From Rhabditophanes sp. KR3021 (Eukaryota; Nematoda; Chromadorea; Rhabditida; Alloionematidae), in the NCBI GenBank assembly GCA_963281155.1, contig CAUJLY010000006.1:6076001-6140000 (forward strand): a stretch of 64,000 bases of DNA. The letters run 5' to 3'. Made by a program: the position numbers and the translations under genes. The stretch's first letter is position 1, and each line of letters begins with the position of its first letter. Positions 30,745 through 42,600 of this stretch are shown piece after piece. The notes under the pieces were generated by a model. That model was not told where the DNA came from and made no database searches. It saw only the letters and a program-made list of their open reading frames with translations.

Positions 30745-31440
30745 ACTAGTAATAAATGATTAGGACGTATATTAGTTTGTATTTTGTATATATTTGCCAT
30801 ATTTTTAAACAAAACGGTTCATAATAAATATTGTTGATATAATTTAACAGAAGCTGTTGTAAATTTGTACATGTAGAAAATGCATTTTTTGTCTTCAATA
30901 ACCTTTCTTATCAGGTTGTACCCTATTTTAGAACAAAATGATACGTTTCTTATTTGATTATACCGACAGTTGATGTGAGAATTGTTGTCAATCACAGCTA
31001 GGAAAGGAGATTAATTCAAAGGGTGTACTAATACTCTTATCATTAGTCGTTAAAATGTCATTAAAAAGATAATCGAAGTCTAAGGTAAAATATATTTACA
31101 ATGATCTCTATTAACGAATAAAAAAGTTGATTTAATGTGATTTTGATTGCACATACTTCTCCTTTAAAGGAATTTTCCAGTTCGGTTTTTGATAAGAAAC
31201 TCACAATTACCTTACTAAAGAGTCATAATAAAAGTAGACAAGGAGTTTATACTTTTATTAGTTTTGTGATATGGATTAATCGAAATTGTTGTATTCTTAA
31301 TTCGCAAATACTTAGCCTAATGTGTGCTCGTTACTTTAATTAATTATACTTCTTCCTTTATAAACTTCGATCTTATTCTTTATGATTGATATTTTGCAAA
31401 TTATAGTTACATACCTTTTAGATTCAACTTAGTTGTTAAT
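30745..31440. other. Intergenic between ucp-4 and adenosine kinase
   Basis: About 700 bp. AATAAA occurs at about 30824. The open frame 31137-31343 has no family resemblance. No acceptor-like T-rich AG lies right before the adk ATG, so transcription may begin close to it. Confidence 0.45.
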
Positions 31441-32472
31441 ATGACTCACGATATTGCCGAAGGAATTTTACTTGGAATGGGAAATCCTCTTTTGGACATT
31501 CAAACAATTGTGCCAAAATCATTTCTGGATAAATTCGGATTAAAAGAGAATGATGCTATTCTTGCTGATGACAATCATGTGCCAATGTTCGAAGAACTTG
31601 TCAAACTCGACGATATCCAGTACATTCCTGGAGGAGCTACTCAAAATGCACTTAGAGTTTGTCAATGGATTATTCAGAAACCAAATGCCTGCGGATTTTT
31701 CGGAGCAGTTGGCGATGATACGTATGGGCAGACCTTGAAAGAAAAAGCAGCTTTGGCTGGTGTCAACGTTCAATATCAGATCAATCCAGCAGTCAAGACT
31801 GGAACATGTGCTGCTTTAATCAATGATTCAAACAGATCATTGGTTGCTCATTTAGCTGCTGCGAACACTTTCACCATTGATCACCTTAAAGAAGCTAAAC
31901 ATTTCGAATTAGTTGAAAAGGCAAAGTATTATTACATTTCTGGATTCTTTTTAACTGTCTGCCCAGAAGCTATTCAAACTGTTGCTGAACACGCGGCCAA
32001 AAATAATAAAACATTTATGATGAATTTGGCAGCCCCATTTGTATGCCAATTTTTCAAAGATCAATTAAACGCTGCTTTGCCTTATGTTGACATTTTGTTT
32101 GGAAATGAGACTGAAGCAAATGTTTACGCGGAAGCACATGACTTCAAAACAACTGATTTAAAAGAAATTGCCCTCAAATTGTCTTCTCTACCTAAAGCTA
32201 ATGCACAAAGAACAAGAACTGTTGTTATTACACACGGGGATAAACCAACAATTGTTGCCGTAGACGGAAAAATCACGGAATATCCTATTATTAAGCTTTC
32301 AAAAGAACAACTTGTTGATACAAATGGCGCCGGAGATGCTTTCTGTGGTGGCTTCTTCGCTAAACTCATTCAAAACGAAAGCTTTGACGAATGCATAAAG
32401 TGTGCAAACACAGCAGCTAGCATTATCATTCAACAACAAGGGTGCACTTTCCCACCCCAATTCCAATGTTAA
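31441..32472 (+). CDS. adk-1: Adenosine kinase
   Basis: Intronless, 343 aa, full family length. It phosphorylates adenosine to AMP with ATP in the cytosol or nucleus, feeding purine salvage and pulling the methionine cycle forward. PfkB/ribokinase fold: N-terminal GMGNPLLDI, substrate loop YIPGGATQNALRV, NLAAPFVCQFF, GNETEANVYA, and the catalytic signature DTNGAGDAFCGGF with its Asp. The C-terminal QQQGCTFP is typical of eukaryotic ADK. Codon use leans to C-ending codons, suggesting good expression. NF-YB begins 151 bp downstream on the same strand. The symbol is given by orthology only. Confidence 0.95.
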   Translation: MTHDIAEGILLGMGNPLLDIQTIVPKSFLDKFGLKENDAILADDNHVPMFEELVKLDDIQYIPGGATQNALRVCQWIIQKPNACGFFGAVGDDTYGQTLKEKAALAGVNVQYQINPAVKTGTCAALINDSNRSLVAHLAAANTFTIDHLKEAKHFELVEKAKYYYISGFFLTVCPEAIQTVAEHAAKNNKTFMMNLAAPFVCQFFKDQLNAALPYVDILFGNETEANVYAEAHDFKTTDLKEIALKLSSLPKANAQRTRTVVITHGDKPTIVAVDGKITEYPIIKLSKEQLVDTNGAGDAFCGGFFAKLIQNESFDECIKCANTAASIIIQQQGCTFPPQFQC

Positions 32473-32623
32473 TGCACCACTTTTTGTATAGCCTCGTTTT
32501 ATATCTATTAGTAATAAATATAAAGTTTTCTACATGAATTTTTATTTTAACTACCGTACTTTCGTTTAAGCAAATTATTTTTTTATAATTATTAATTGGA
32601 TATATTTTTATAGTCATATATCA
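32473..32623 (+). promoter_or_regulatory. Intercistronic gap adk / NF-YB with poly-A signal and trans-splice acceptor
   Basis: An AATAAA near 32514 follows the adk stop. About 90 bp later a T-rich tract ends in TTTTTATAG (AG at 32612-32613), 10 nt before the NF-YB ATG. This spacing is what nematode operons show for SL2-type trans-splicing. Confidence 0.5.
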
Positions 32624-33812
32624 ATGGAAGATTCTGGAAATAGGACATTTTTAAATGATTTAAATTGTAGTGAACCGGAATTGGAAAATTATAAAGAAGA
32701 CGACAATGATAAGGGTGAAGATTTGGATACTTCCGATAATGAGTCTGATGTTGATTCTAACGAAGATCTAGATGATGACATGCAATATGACGGACTCATA
32801 CCTGATCAAATTCGATTTTTACCAATTGCGAACATTAGTCGTGTCATGAAAAGAGTCATTCCTAGAAACGCAAAATTATCAAAAGAAGCTAGAGAATGTG
32901 TTCAAGAGTGTGTATCAGAATTTATAAGTTTTATATCTTCCGAGGCAAGTGAGCAGTGTCATAATCAAAAAAGAAAAACAATTACAAGTGAAGATATTAT
33001 TAATGCTTTTAATTGCCTGGATATGATCAAATATGGGACAATACTTACAGAATTTCTGAATAAATGTAAAGAAACCCACAATACATGTGGTAGTGTCGTC
33101 AAACAAACAAATAATGGAAATTATTTCTCGGGAGTTGAAACAGACAGTATTTTTGAAAATATCCGTTTAAAACATCGAAACGAAAATCAAATTGCCATAA
33201 AAAAGTTTGATAGTGTTATGACAGAAGATTGGGACCAAAATTGTTCTACTTCATCCGAAATTCAACGAGATAATTACCAAATACAATCACAAAAAGCATT
33301 ATTAAATCAATCGTCTGTTCATCAGCAAAAAAACTATAGCATGAATCATGCTCAATCAAATTTATCAAGTAATCAATTTCCAATTCAAAACATACAGCCA
33401 AATATGAAGAATATGAACGACACTATTCTGCACCATTCACAGAATTTTCTAAACACACATTCTTTGAAAAGGCCTTCTGCGGTTAATATTATCTCCCCAA
33501 AGGGAACATATGACCATTATTAATGATGTACACCAACAAGTTCCAGGCAATACAAATCATCCCATGTCATCACTTACATCAGACCCAATTTCAAAGGTAG
33601 TTGATTCGATGCATAATGATAGATTATTAGCAAAGTTAAATGCGGCAAATCAACATGAGACAGCCGGAGAATTAGTTCCGTGTGAAATAATGATTGATAC
33701 AAATTCTGGAAATTATTTTTTGGTTGCTCAGAGCTTTAATGGTGAGACCAATTGTATTCCAATAGACAAAGATTCTTTATCTAAGTATGGAATTTCCCCT
33801 TTTATCAAGTAA
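32624..33812 (+). CDS. nfyb-1: NF-YB / CBF-A histone-fold transcription factor subunit, one-base frame break
   Basis: About 395 aa if the frame break is bridged. It forms a histone-fold dimer with NF-YC and, with NF-YA, binds CCAAT boxes. The N-terminus is very acidic (Asp/Glu-rich, residues 10-58). The NF-YB core spans about 62-155: RFLPIANISRVMKRVIPRNAKLSKEA..., CVQECVSEFISFISSEASEQ and KRKTITSEDIINAFNCLD, all standard contacts. A Gln/Asn-rich region follows. The first frame stops at 33523; the conserved-looking tail (ISKVVDSMHNDRLL... to FIK at 33812) is in the +1 frame. One extra base between 33468 and 33523, e.g. in the C4-A3-G3 run at 33495-33504, explains this; a 115-nt intron with weak signals (33482-33596) is an alternative. 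The length then agrees with the roughly 400-aa nematode protein. Confidence 0.85.
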
Positions 33813-36800
33813 CTATAACTCTATCAAACTGCAGAATAATCTTTAAAGTGATTTCAATTAGATATTGATTCAAATACAATTATTCAAAAATTCAACTGTA
33901 CATATTTTATTTACAACTAACCATGACTATCAATCAGATTTTAAAAATTGAAGTATCAACATTTTAAAATATTTGTAAACGAAATTATTAGATTTTAATT
34001 GTCGAGGAAATATCTTTTATTCATTTCTTATATAAAGTAATTAATTTTTGTGAAATAAATTTTATATTTATTAAATACAATATTTATACTTTTAGTTATA
34101 GAAATATCTGGACTATATAAATGGTTGGCCAATTTTACAATCGTAATCTTGTTATAAGTTACATTTGTTTCAAATTGAATTTCCTCTATTGGCTATAGCT
34201 TCCAATAATTGTACAAAATTGTTGAGATTTAATATCTTTTACTAAATAACTTTTAAAATGCATGAGAGTTTATTCAAAATAGTACATTTTGTATATGCTT
34301 AGTTTTCAAATATAGTAAACAAAAATAAATATTCTTCAAATCTGTATTCTTAGTTGTTATCCAAAGTAAGAGAAAAATAAAATGAATTTCGGAAATAATG
34401 TTGTTCATTTTAAATAATATTAGGATAAAAATAGTCTGTAGACTTATATTGCCGTTACATTTGTTAATCTGTATAATATTTTTTGATGCCTGTCATCGTA
34501 TGTATTTTTTATTTATAAGCACGTTTCCCATATAACATGCATCATTTGAAAACTTTCAACTGCCAATGGAATAAAAATCTTATTATTTTAATCTGAAAAA
34601 CAAATATTTGGTGATAGGGCAAAGTTTCAATGTTCCTTAAAAAGCCTTTATATTTTTGAGCAAGAATGTCTTTGTTACATTTTATTTTTTAATCTAATTA
34701 ACACAAAAGAATTTTTTGTACGTGTGTAGGATTTGCTTTTAGCACATGCCAAATGATAAATAATCATACATTGCATCGTTTAATTTTAACGAGTACTGTA
34801 ATTTTACAATTCATCTGTCTATTCTCACTATTCCAGGAATTTTTTAACTAATACGCGTGTATCAATGTTGATAGTTTCAAAAAATTATTCATTTGTGTGT
34901 GATAAAAGGTAAAAATTTCTGAAATAATACAAATACTCTTCAAAGTACAATTCTAAAAAATGATTTTACATTTAAAAGCTTATACATTACCCATTATTAA
35001 TGTGTTAGTTGTTAGAGCCTAAAATGATCTTGAAGCTACGACAATATTTAATGTATCGTTGATTATATCTCCGAACGTCAACTCCGTATTAATTAACACC
35101 TTTTTATAAGTCTAATATTGCAATTGATCTGATAATAAATTTGATGGAGGCACTTAACTTTTTATAAGATGCATTTGTATAGTATAAATTCTTATGTTGA
35201 TGTATATAATCAAATGCTTAAATTTTTATATTAAGGTATTATATTCTCTTATATCAAACACTAGCATATCAAATTGTCGGTGATAAAAATTTGTCATTTT
35301 TATGGTTTTTTGTCCAAAACAACTAACTCCGAAATTTCATTGGCCTTTTTGTAAATACTATCTATCGAATAAAATCGAAACATCATATGTTTGTCCATTT
35401 ATGGAAATGTATATATTTGTACATTTTGATGAAATTTTGTTATCCAAGATGGTGATTACACTTTATGTTAAGACAATTTTTGTCATTTGCTTTAAGCCAT
35501 TTTATTTTAGTTTCTCAATTGCAATACTCGAGTGTTGTATATCTTAATTATTCATTTAATTAAACTCTTCCGCTTTCTGTTATTTTAAAATTAATAATAG
35601 TCATTTTGAATAAATTTATTCTGTGGATAAAATGTTGAACATTCAAGCATTTTATTTGAAAGTTTCATCAAATAGTTGGTTCATAGTTTAATAAAACGTT
35701 AGAAGAAAAAAACGCGCAGCAAAATTGTATTAAGAAGCTTTTGTAAGTGTCTTTAATTAACTAATGATTTGATTTAACAAAATAAGAAAGTTGAATGGTT
35801 TTGAATTTTTTATATTTATTCACTGCATTTTATGTACCTTCAAATGTATGTTCAACGATGAGAGTTGTAAAATATAAAAATTTTACTCACATTTATAACC
35901 AAATCCTTTCTAAAGTAACTAATATTTTTTCTTACTAAACTTCTTCTAAAGGCTTTATTTAATTTGAAACCAAATAATTTTTCTACATACTAATGTTGTT
36001 AGTTTTGCTTTTTCTTAAACCTGAGGCTAAATTTGTCAAGTTGAGTTTGTTCCTAAAATTTATTTTTAAATTTGTGCATTATTATTATCAAGCAACATAT
36101 ATTTAGTGTTATGAGTATAGTACTAAAGAAGATGTTGTCATCATTCCATAATTTTGAAAAGTCTACGAAGGCACACAACCATTTAATAGTTGACTTTTTC
36201 TTAGATATTAAAGTGAATCAAACTTGTGACAGCTTTTTCTTATACTAACCATCTTTTTTAAACCAAAAGCCCCAAACATTTGTGCCAAAACTATATGTGA
36301 CGTGTGCTTTTATTCCAAAACTTTTGAAAGCTCTTTTGGTGCCCAATTTTATTTTAAATTTCGAGGACATTGTTATTGTAAGGTTTTAAGCTTGTTGAAA
36401 AGGCTTCCTTAAAATGATACCATGGATAAATAATACCGAATTGAACATATATAGTCTAATAAAACGGTGGTCTTTGTGTAAACTGTAATTCCATTATCAG
36501 TAATATTATCAATATTTTATCAACATCCTACCAAAATATCCATTTATACTGTTAGATAATTTTGTTGCCGTTTACACTACTTCTTACTAAATATTTTTCT
36601 TTATATTTAGCGTCTTACTCATTTCTTGACGTTGTTAGCATAGCCGCAATATATCGTTTAAATAAGCAAATAACCGAACAATTTCGCCGTTGTAACGTTG
36701 TCTCGGTCTGTACTTTCCTAGTTCCTCGTTGATAAACATTAATGATATTCTATCCCCAACTCTTGCCTGCGTATTATCATTTTTCTATCTCTCTCAACTT

Positions 36801-39615
36801 TTCTTTTACTTTTTCTCTCCATATAACTAACTACCATATGCATATATTATATATAAATAAATATATTCATATCTACTGCAAAAACTTTTCCTCTTTTATT
36901 CATATTTAGTTGCGGCGGTCTCGAGAATAACTAACAAAATTTTGTATACACGTCCGCTACGGCTACATATACATTCTACCCTCTGCAAAACATTTAGCTT
37001 TATATGTATTTATTTTATATCAAAATTAAAATAGAAAATAATATGAGGAAAGCATATTATTGGTAAAGCATCTGAAAGTCTCTATACTCCTATGACATTA
37101 CAATTTTTGTTTTTGTAAAAGTTACAACATAATTGCTATCAACAAAAATAAATGCTTTTAAATTTAATTATTTTGACATTAATCTATGTCATCCATGTTT
37201 ATACAATTATATCCAAATATTACTACTCTAATTTAAACTAACCTTAATCATACCAACATTTGGTTAATACTCCCATACATTTCGAATGTACATGTTTATT
37301 ATGCTTGTCAAACTCATTCAAAATAATTCATACTCAGATTTTTATTATATTTTCGATTTAATCTTTAATAGTTTAAATATATGATTCTAATCATGATCAA
37401 AAAACGGCTTCTTTTACGTCACTTGTTGACTTTTGATAAAAAAGCGACTATTGTTTGAAAGTAGCCATTGCTTTATTTAAAGATACGAAAAGACTCAAAA
37501 TAACAAAAACTATATTTAAGGTCTGTTCAATATATGTGTTAGATAGGTCCTGAATGTATTGCGTATTTTTTAATGTGCATTCATTCTTATTGCTACTTAT
37601 TAAAACAATATTCTTGTGTGGTATTAGGAAAATAGCAAAAATTAAATGAACTATTAGTCTATAAAATACATCATTCTAGATTAATATTTGAGTGAGTATA
37701 ACTTGTAACACTCATTTATTTTACCTTATTTTTTATTGCTTTTAGTACAAATTATAATAATAAAGAATTAAGAAGATGATATATGCTATTCAACGGTTTT
37801 AATCAACAATTGATTTTAAAATTATGTATACACTATAGCTAACATTTTACTAACCTTCTTATTTCTATTAAAACATATTATTCTTATGATGTCATTTAAG
37901 TGCTTTTTAAACAATAGAAACATTTTTTGATTGAACAATTTGAAATTTCATTTATTTTATAAATTGTTTTGAAATGCCATTGTATCATTTCATTAAATAG
38001 TCATTGTATTGACATTGAACTTATTATTGCGTTGTGCAAACTCTTGAAATAATATAAATCACTTATTTTGTTTTAGGAATTTAAGTTGTATAGACTCATA
38101 GATTTTAGTTTGTAATAAGCTCGTAAATATCTCAGAGTATTAAAGAAAAAATGTTAACATATATTAAACTGATATATCTCTTTTATCTAATACATTATAT
38201 TACAATGAATTGATATTAGAGGGGATATTAAATATATTTTCTAAATGATATTCATATGATTTATAAGTTAGCATTATATCGCATATTTAACGAGTTTCTA
38301 ATAATTTACGCTGTAATGTTTATAAATGGTAAGCGCAAATTGTAGAAAATTCGTCTATATTTGATGCTCCAACCACAACTATTAACCGAACAAATTATTG
38401 TTCCTTTGGAAGGATATTACGACGCTATAAAAACACACGTAGATGCAGTTATACAACAATCATTTATAAAACAACCTATGAAAATGAAAAGTTGTTTTTG
38501 AATCATTTCCTAATAGTTATCAACAAATACATCCATTTTAAATGGTGTAGTTTATGATATTGTTAGGAGCGGACGTTTTTAACAACGATGCTAAACCTCA
38601 TTTATTGAATCAAAATTTTGTTTCAATTATTCTCATACTTGACGACACTTCTATAAAGTGAAGGGCAATATTGATGAAGTGAGAACCACAATAGTTTCTT
38701 GTATTTATAGTCTTTAAAACTAGTAGTAGCAATGATGACTGCCTATCTTTCGATTTAGTTTACAATTTGAAATATTGCACTTTATTCTCATGCTAATTTG
38801 TATCAATGTTGCTACATTTAAATTTCTCCAGTATATAAACCAATAAAATACTTAATCGCAGAAAAACTAAAGCAATTTACGGTTATAATGATTTATGAAA
38901 CGTCATATGATACATTCTTTGAATATAAACATTTAATATGAAGAACTCTCGTGCAAATTAGCCGACAACTTTTAAAGTAAACTTATAATCAAAAATCAAA
39001 AAGTATTTAAAATTGTTTAAAGTTGTAATATGTATAATAATATGCATATAATTCTGATTAACATTCGTTTGAATATGATGATTTTAAGCTACAACCAAAA
39101 ACATATATATCAATCGCTTCGATTTTAACCTTTTATGGGGGTGATTTTACAAAAAAGTTGGTATTGATCATTTAAATATTATTTTGGTTATACTTGTTTA
39201 TCACTTCAACAAACATATAATTTATATGTGCTTTCTTAGCCATCACATTACTTAATTGTTTCATAATGCGCCCACACTTCCATTCTTATAAAGTAAATGT
39301 ATTTATAATATTAAGTTAAATAATGTATGCGTTTATCTTTAATACTACTGATTATAACTATCATATTATACTTAATATAGCTTATTAAGTTTTAAAATGA
39401 CTATTTTTCGAGATCATAGAAATATATTCATATTTTCTCTTGTTAATAAATAATTCATGCCAATAATGAAAAGGGAATCTTCTTTGTGATATATTTAAAT
39501 GAAATATTCATTAAATAGGAATGAACCGTTGCGTTTATTTTTCGTCGTATTTGACTAATTTTTGATAGAATAAATGATTATTTGCTTATTAATATATTTG
39601 GTTGTTTCAGTAAAC
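33813..39615. other. Long upstream region of kin-2; no gene supported
   Basis: 5.8 kb, very AT-rich. A GC-elevated, pyrimidine-rich stretch at about 36600-36990 (CTCTCTC runs, GCGGCGGTCTCGAG, CGTCCGCTACGG) stands out and may be the kin-2 promoter or a non-coding leader exon. A second mild island lies at 38340-38680. Around 36260-36345 is another degenerate TTGGTGCCAAAA-like repeat as at 9.9 kb. Short open frames (e.g. 35302-35547) are not convincing. Confidence 0.4.
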
Positions 39616-42600
39616 ATGTCATCTTCTGGGGGTGCTAATTGTAATGAAGAAGTCCAGTTAGCACAATGTCAAGCATATGTTCAACGACATAATATCCAAC
39701 AATTAGTAAAAGAAGCCATTGTTTCACTATGTATTCACAAACCAGAGAACCCAGTATTGTTTCTTCGAGAACATTTCGACAAATTAAATGAGCAACATTC
39801 CCAGGTAAGTAATTTTAGTACCATAAACAAAAAATAATCTTAAATGGCGAATATAAACATTATTCATAGAAATTTTATTGATTACACTTCAAGCTAAAAG
39901 TTGCAGAGGTTGTTATTAAATGCTAAGTAATAAATGGATCAATTAATGACCTGAAACATATGCCCATGTCTTTTGTTTTATTTTATTAGAAGCCTACAAT
40001 TAATTAGTACATTTTATAATTGCATAAAATGCCCCACACATCTACTCTTGGTTCTTACAATTCCTCCACAAATTAACACAAGGGTAACTTTTCAAATTTC
40101 AGAAGTCTTATTTGGCTAAATGCAATTAGTATTATTGATGTTAGCTCGGTAAGGTCAATTAAATAATGAGTGGCTGAAGATAAAATGTATGCATATTTGT
40201 GCAGTGATAATGACAACATTATTGTCAAAAAATTCCAGCATAAAGCAGCAATAATCATCTCTTATGAAAACAGTTTTAAAACAAACACCACAATGGTGTC
40301 AATTCTTTTACATATCTTCCTTTAAGGACAAGATTGATAGCAAGATAAATTTAGTCTAAGCATCTTCTATTCATAAAACATGTATATATGTATGTTTCTA
40401 CAATTCCCAGAATATTTGTATGTGTATTTCTTTCATTCACACTCTTCTTCTCTCGTAATTTTTTTTCATTTTCATTTTGGTCTTTTAAAAACTCTTTTTG
40501 GCCAGCTTAAAAACACCACAAATATAAAGAATTGGCTATTCTTTTTTCTATTTACTTAAATTTAAAAGCAACTATTAAAAATGTGGATGCAAAGTTTGTT
40601 TTAAATTTTTTGAGTTCAATGATATTTGTAAGTTTGTCGAGTAAGGTTACTCATATTTGGATAACCAATACATTATCATTAATAGCTACTTTTTGAAAGA
40701 TTTATCAAGGATACTTTCACAAATTTAATTTATTTACCCATCCATTTTGCTTTTTTTAGTATATTAGTCTTGAGAAATCTGTGACCTATGTATACTTAAA
40801 AATTTACCGTGATGGCATTTGTTAATCATTTACAAATGCATATAATATGCTATTTCAATGCTTTTAGAAAGCTTAATTTTATTATACAATTTTTCATTTT
40901 CTAAACCATTATCTTTATTACTTACATAGAAAGTAATTGATATTTTATTATATCTATGAATAAGTCATTCTTTTGTTTAAAAGAAAATTGTCCCAGAAAG
41001 TTTATTTTTATTGAAATATATTGAAAATAGGGTACTATTTGTAAGGTTTTGTTCCATTTAACAAAGTGGCAGTGCTAACCAAGGACAAATCATACTATTT
41101 TACTTTCTAGGAATGAAATTATAATAATTGCCTACATTTTTGTAAACAAAATAATTAGATTTATTAAAAATTTGTCACTTTTTTATTTTAAGAAAATAGA
41201 GATCACGTCCATATAATTAAATTTTCTTATCATTTAGCAAATTTTATCTATACCTATTGATACTATATAACTAAAACTTTTAATAATTATTCCCTATAAT
41301 CCACAATATTTTAAACAATTACTTTCGTTTATTAATTTATCAGATAAAAATGATCAAACTAAAAGAATGTACTAAGATTGTGGAATTCTTGTTGAACAAA
41401 GCTTATGCTATTAAAGAATTGCCTTTTTTATGCATATACATATTTGGCTGTATACTAATCATTCTCTTTTTGACTATCATGTCAAAAAAGTATAATATTT
41501 ATATATTAATTTATATTCAAATGAATTATGATACGCATTTTATATTTTTATGACATGAGAGTAACTGCAATGAGTTGATAATATACACGGGCCTTGTGCA
41601 ATATACGTTTAAAAATTCTTAAAATTGTATCATACAAATTTGTAGATAGGCCATCCTTTAATGTATTTTTTCTCAACTACCCTTTTTTGGTACATATTTG
41701 TTTTTATTATTCTAGCTGTAATATAATAATGTCGTTATTTTTATGATACATAAAACAAAACAACGATCATTTACTTTTGAAAGTAAATAAATTTACATTT
41801 TTAAGTGAGTCAGGATATCAAACTATAATCAATACAGACGTTTAGGTAAAAATAAGTTTAAATATTGTGATTGTTGCCTTTTAGAAAATTGCTTGAATAT
41901 TATTTTTGCTTAGTAATAATCAGCATGTTTACAGTACTAAGAAATTGAGATAGAATATTTTTTTGCTGTGAAACAGATGAAAATAAAGCGATTATTCAAC
42001 AATAGTTTGTTTGCATCATCATAAATATGTGAGATTGTTTTTAGAGTTAAAAATAAGTTATAAATATGCTTTCGATAATAAAATGGTTAAAAAATTATTG
42101 CATTTTCTGGAGGTCCTTTTTTGTGTCACATGTTAATTTATTTTTTGGTAAAACAAAAATATCTTTAACGCTGAAAAACTTTGCTTTTCAAGCAATTAAT
42201 AGGAAAAATATTATTTGATTGGATTTCGTTGAATGTTTTTTGCATCGCGCCTTCGTTAAATGACTCCATAACATCAGAGACCAATAGATCTGCATAACCA
42301 ACTTCTTTGACACAATATATTTCACACTCTTGCGTATACTTTTTATCGCTCTTTTTAAGTAAAGTATTGACATAAATATGTATACCCATCTCTTTACATT
42401 ATTTTGTACACTATGTACATGTTTAAATTTATTTGTTAAAAGACAAAATTAAATCAGAGGTGATCTCAAAAAGTTACTTAATTTTTTAATTACTCTGTTT
42501 TTAGCCTATTATATATAATTTTGCTTGATAAACTGTTAAGTAGTTTTATCAATCCCTTGTGTATGTTTCATACGAGTAACCTTATCAGTTAAGAAGATAT

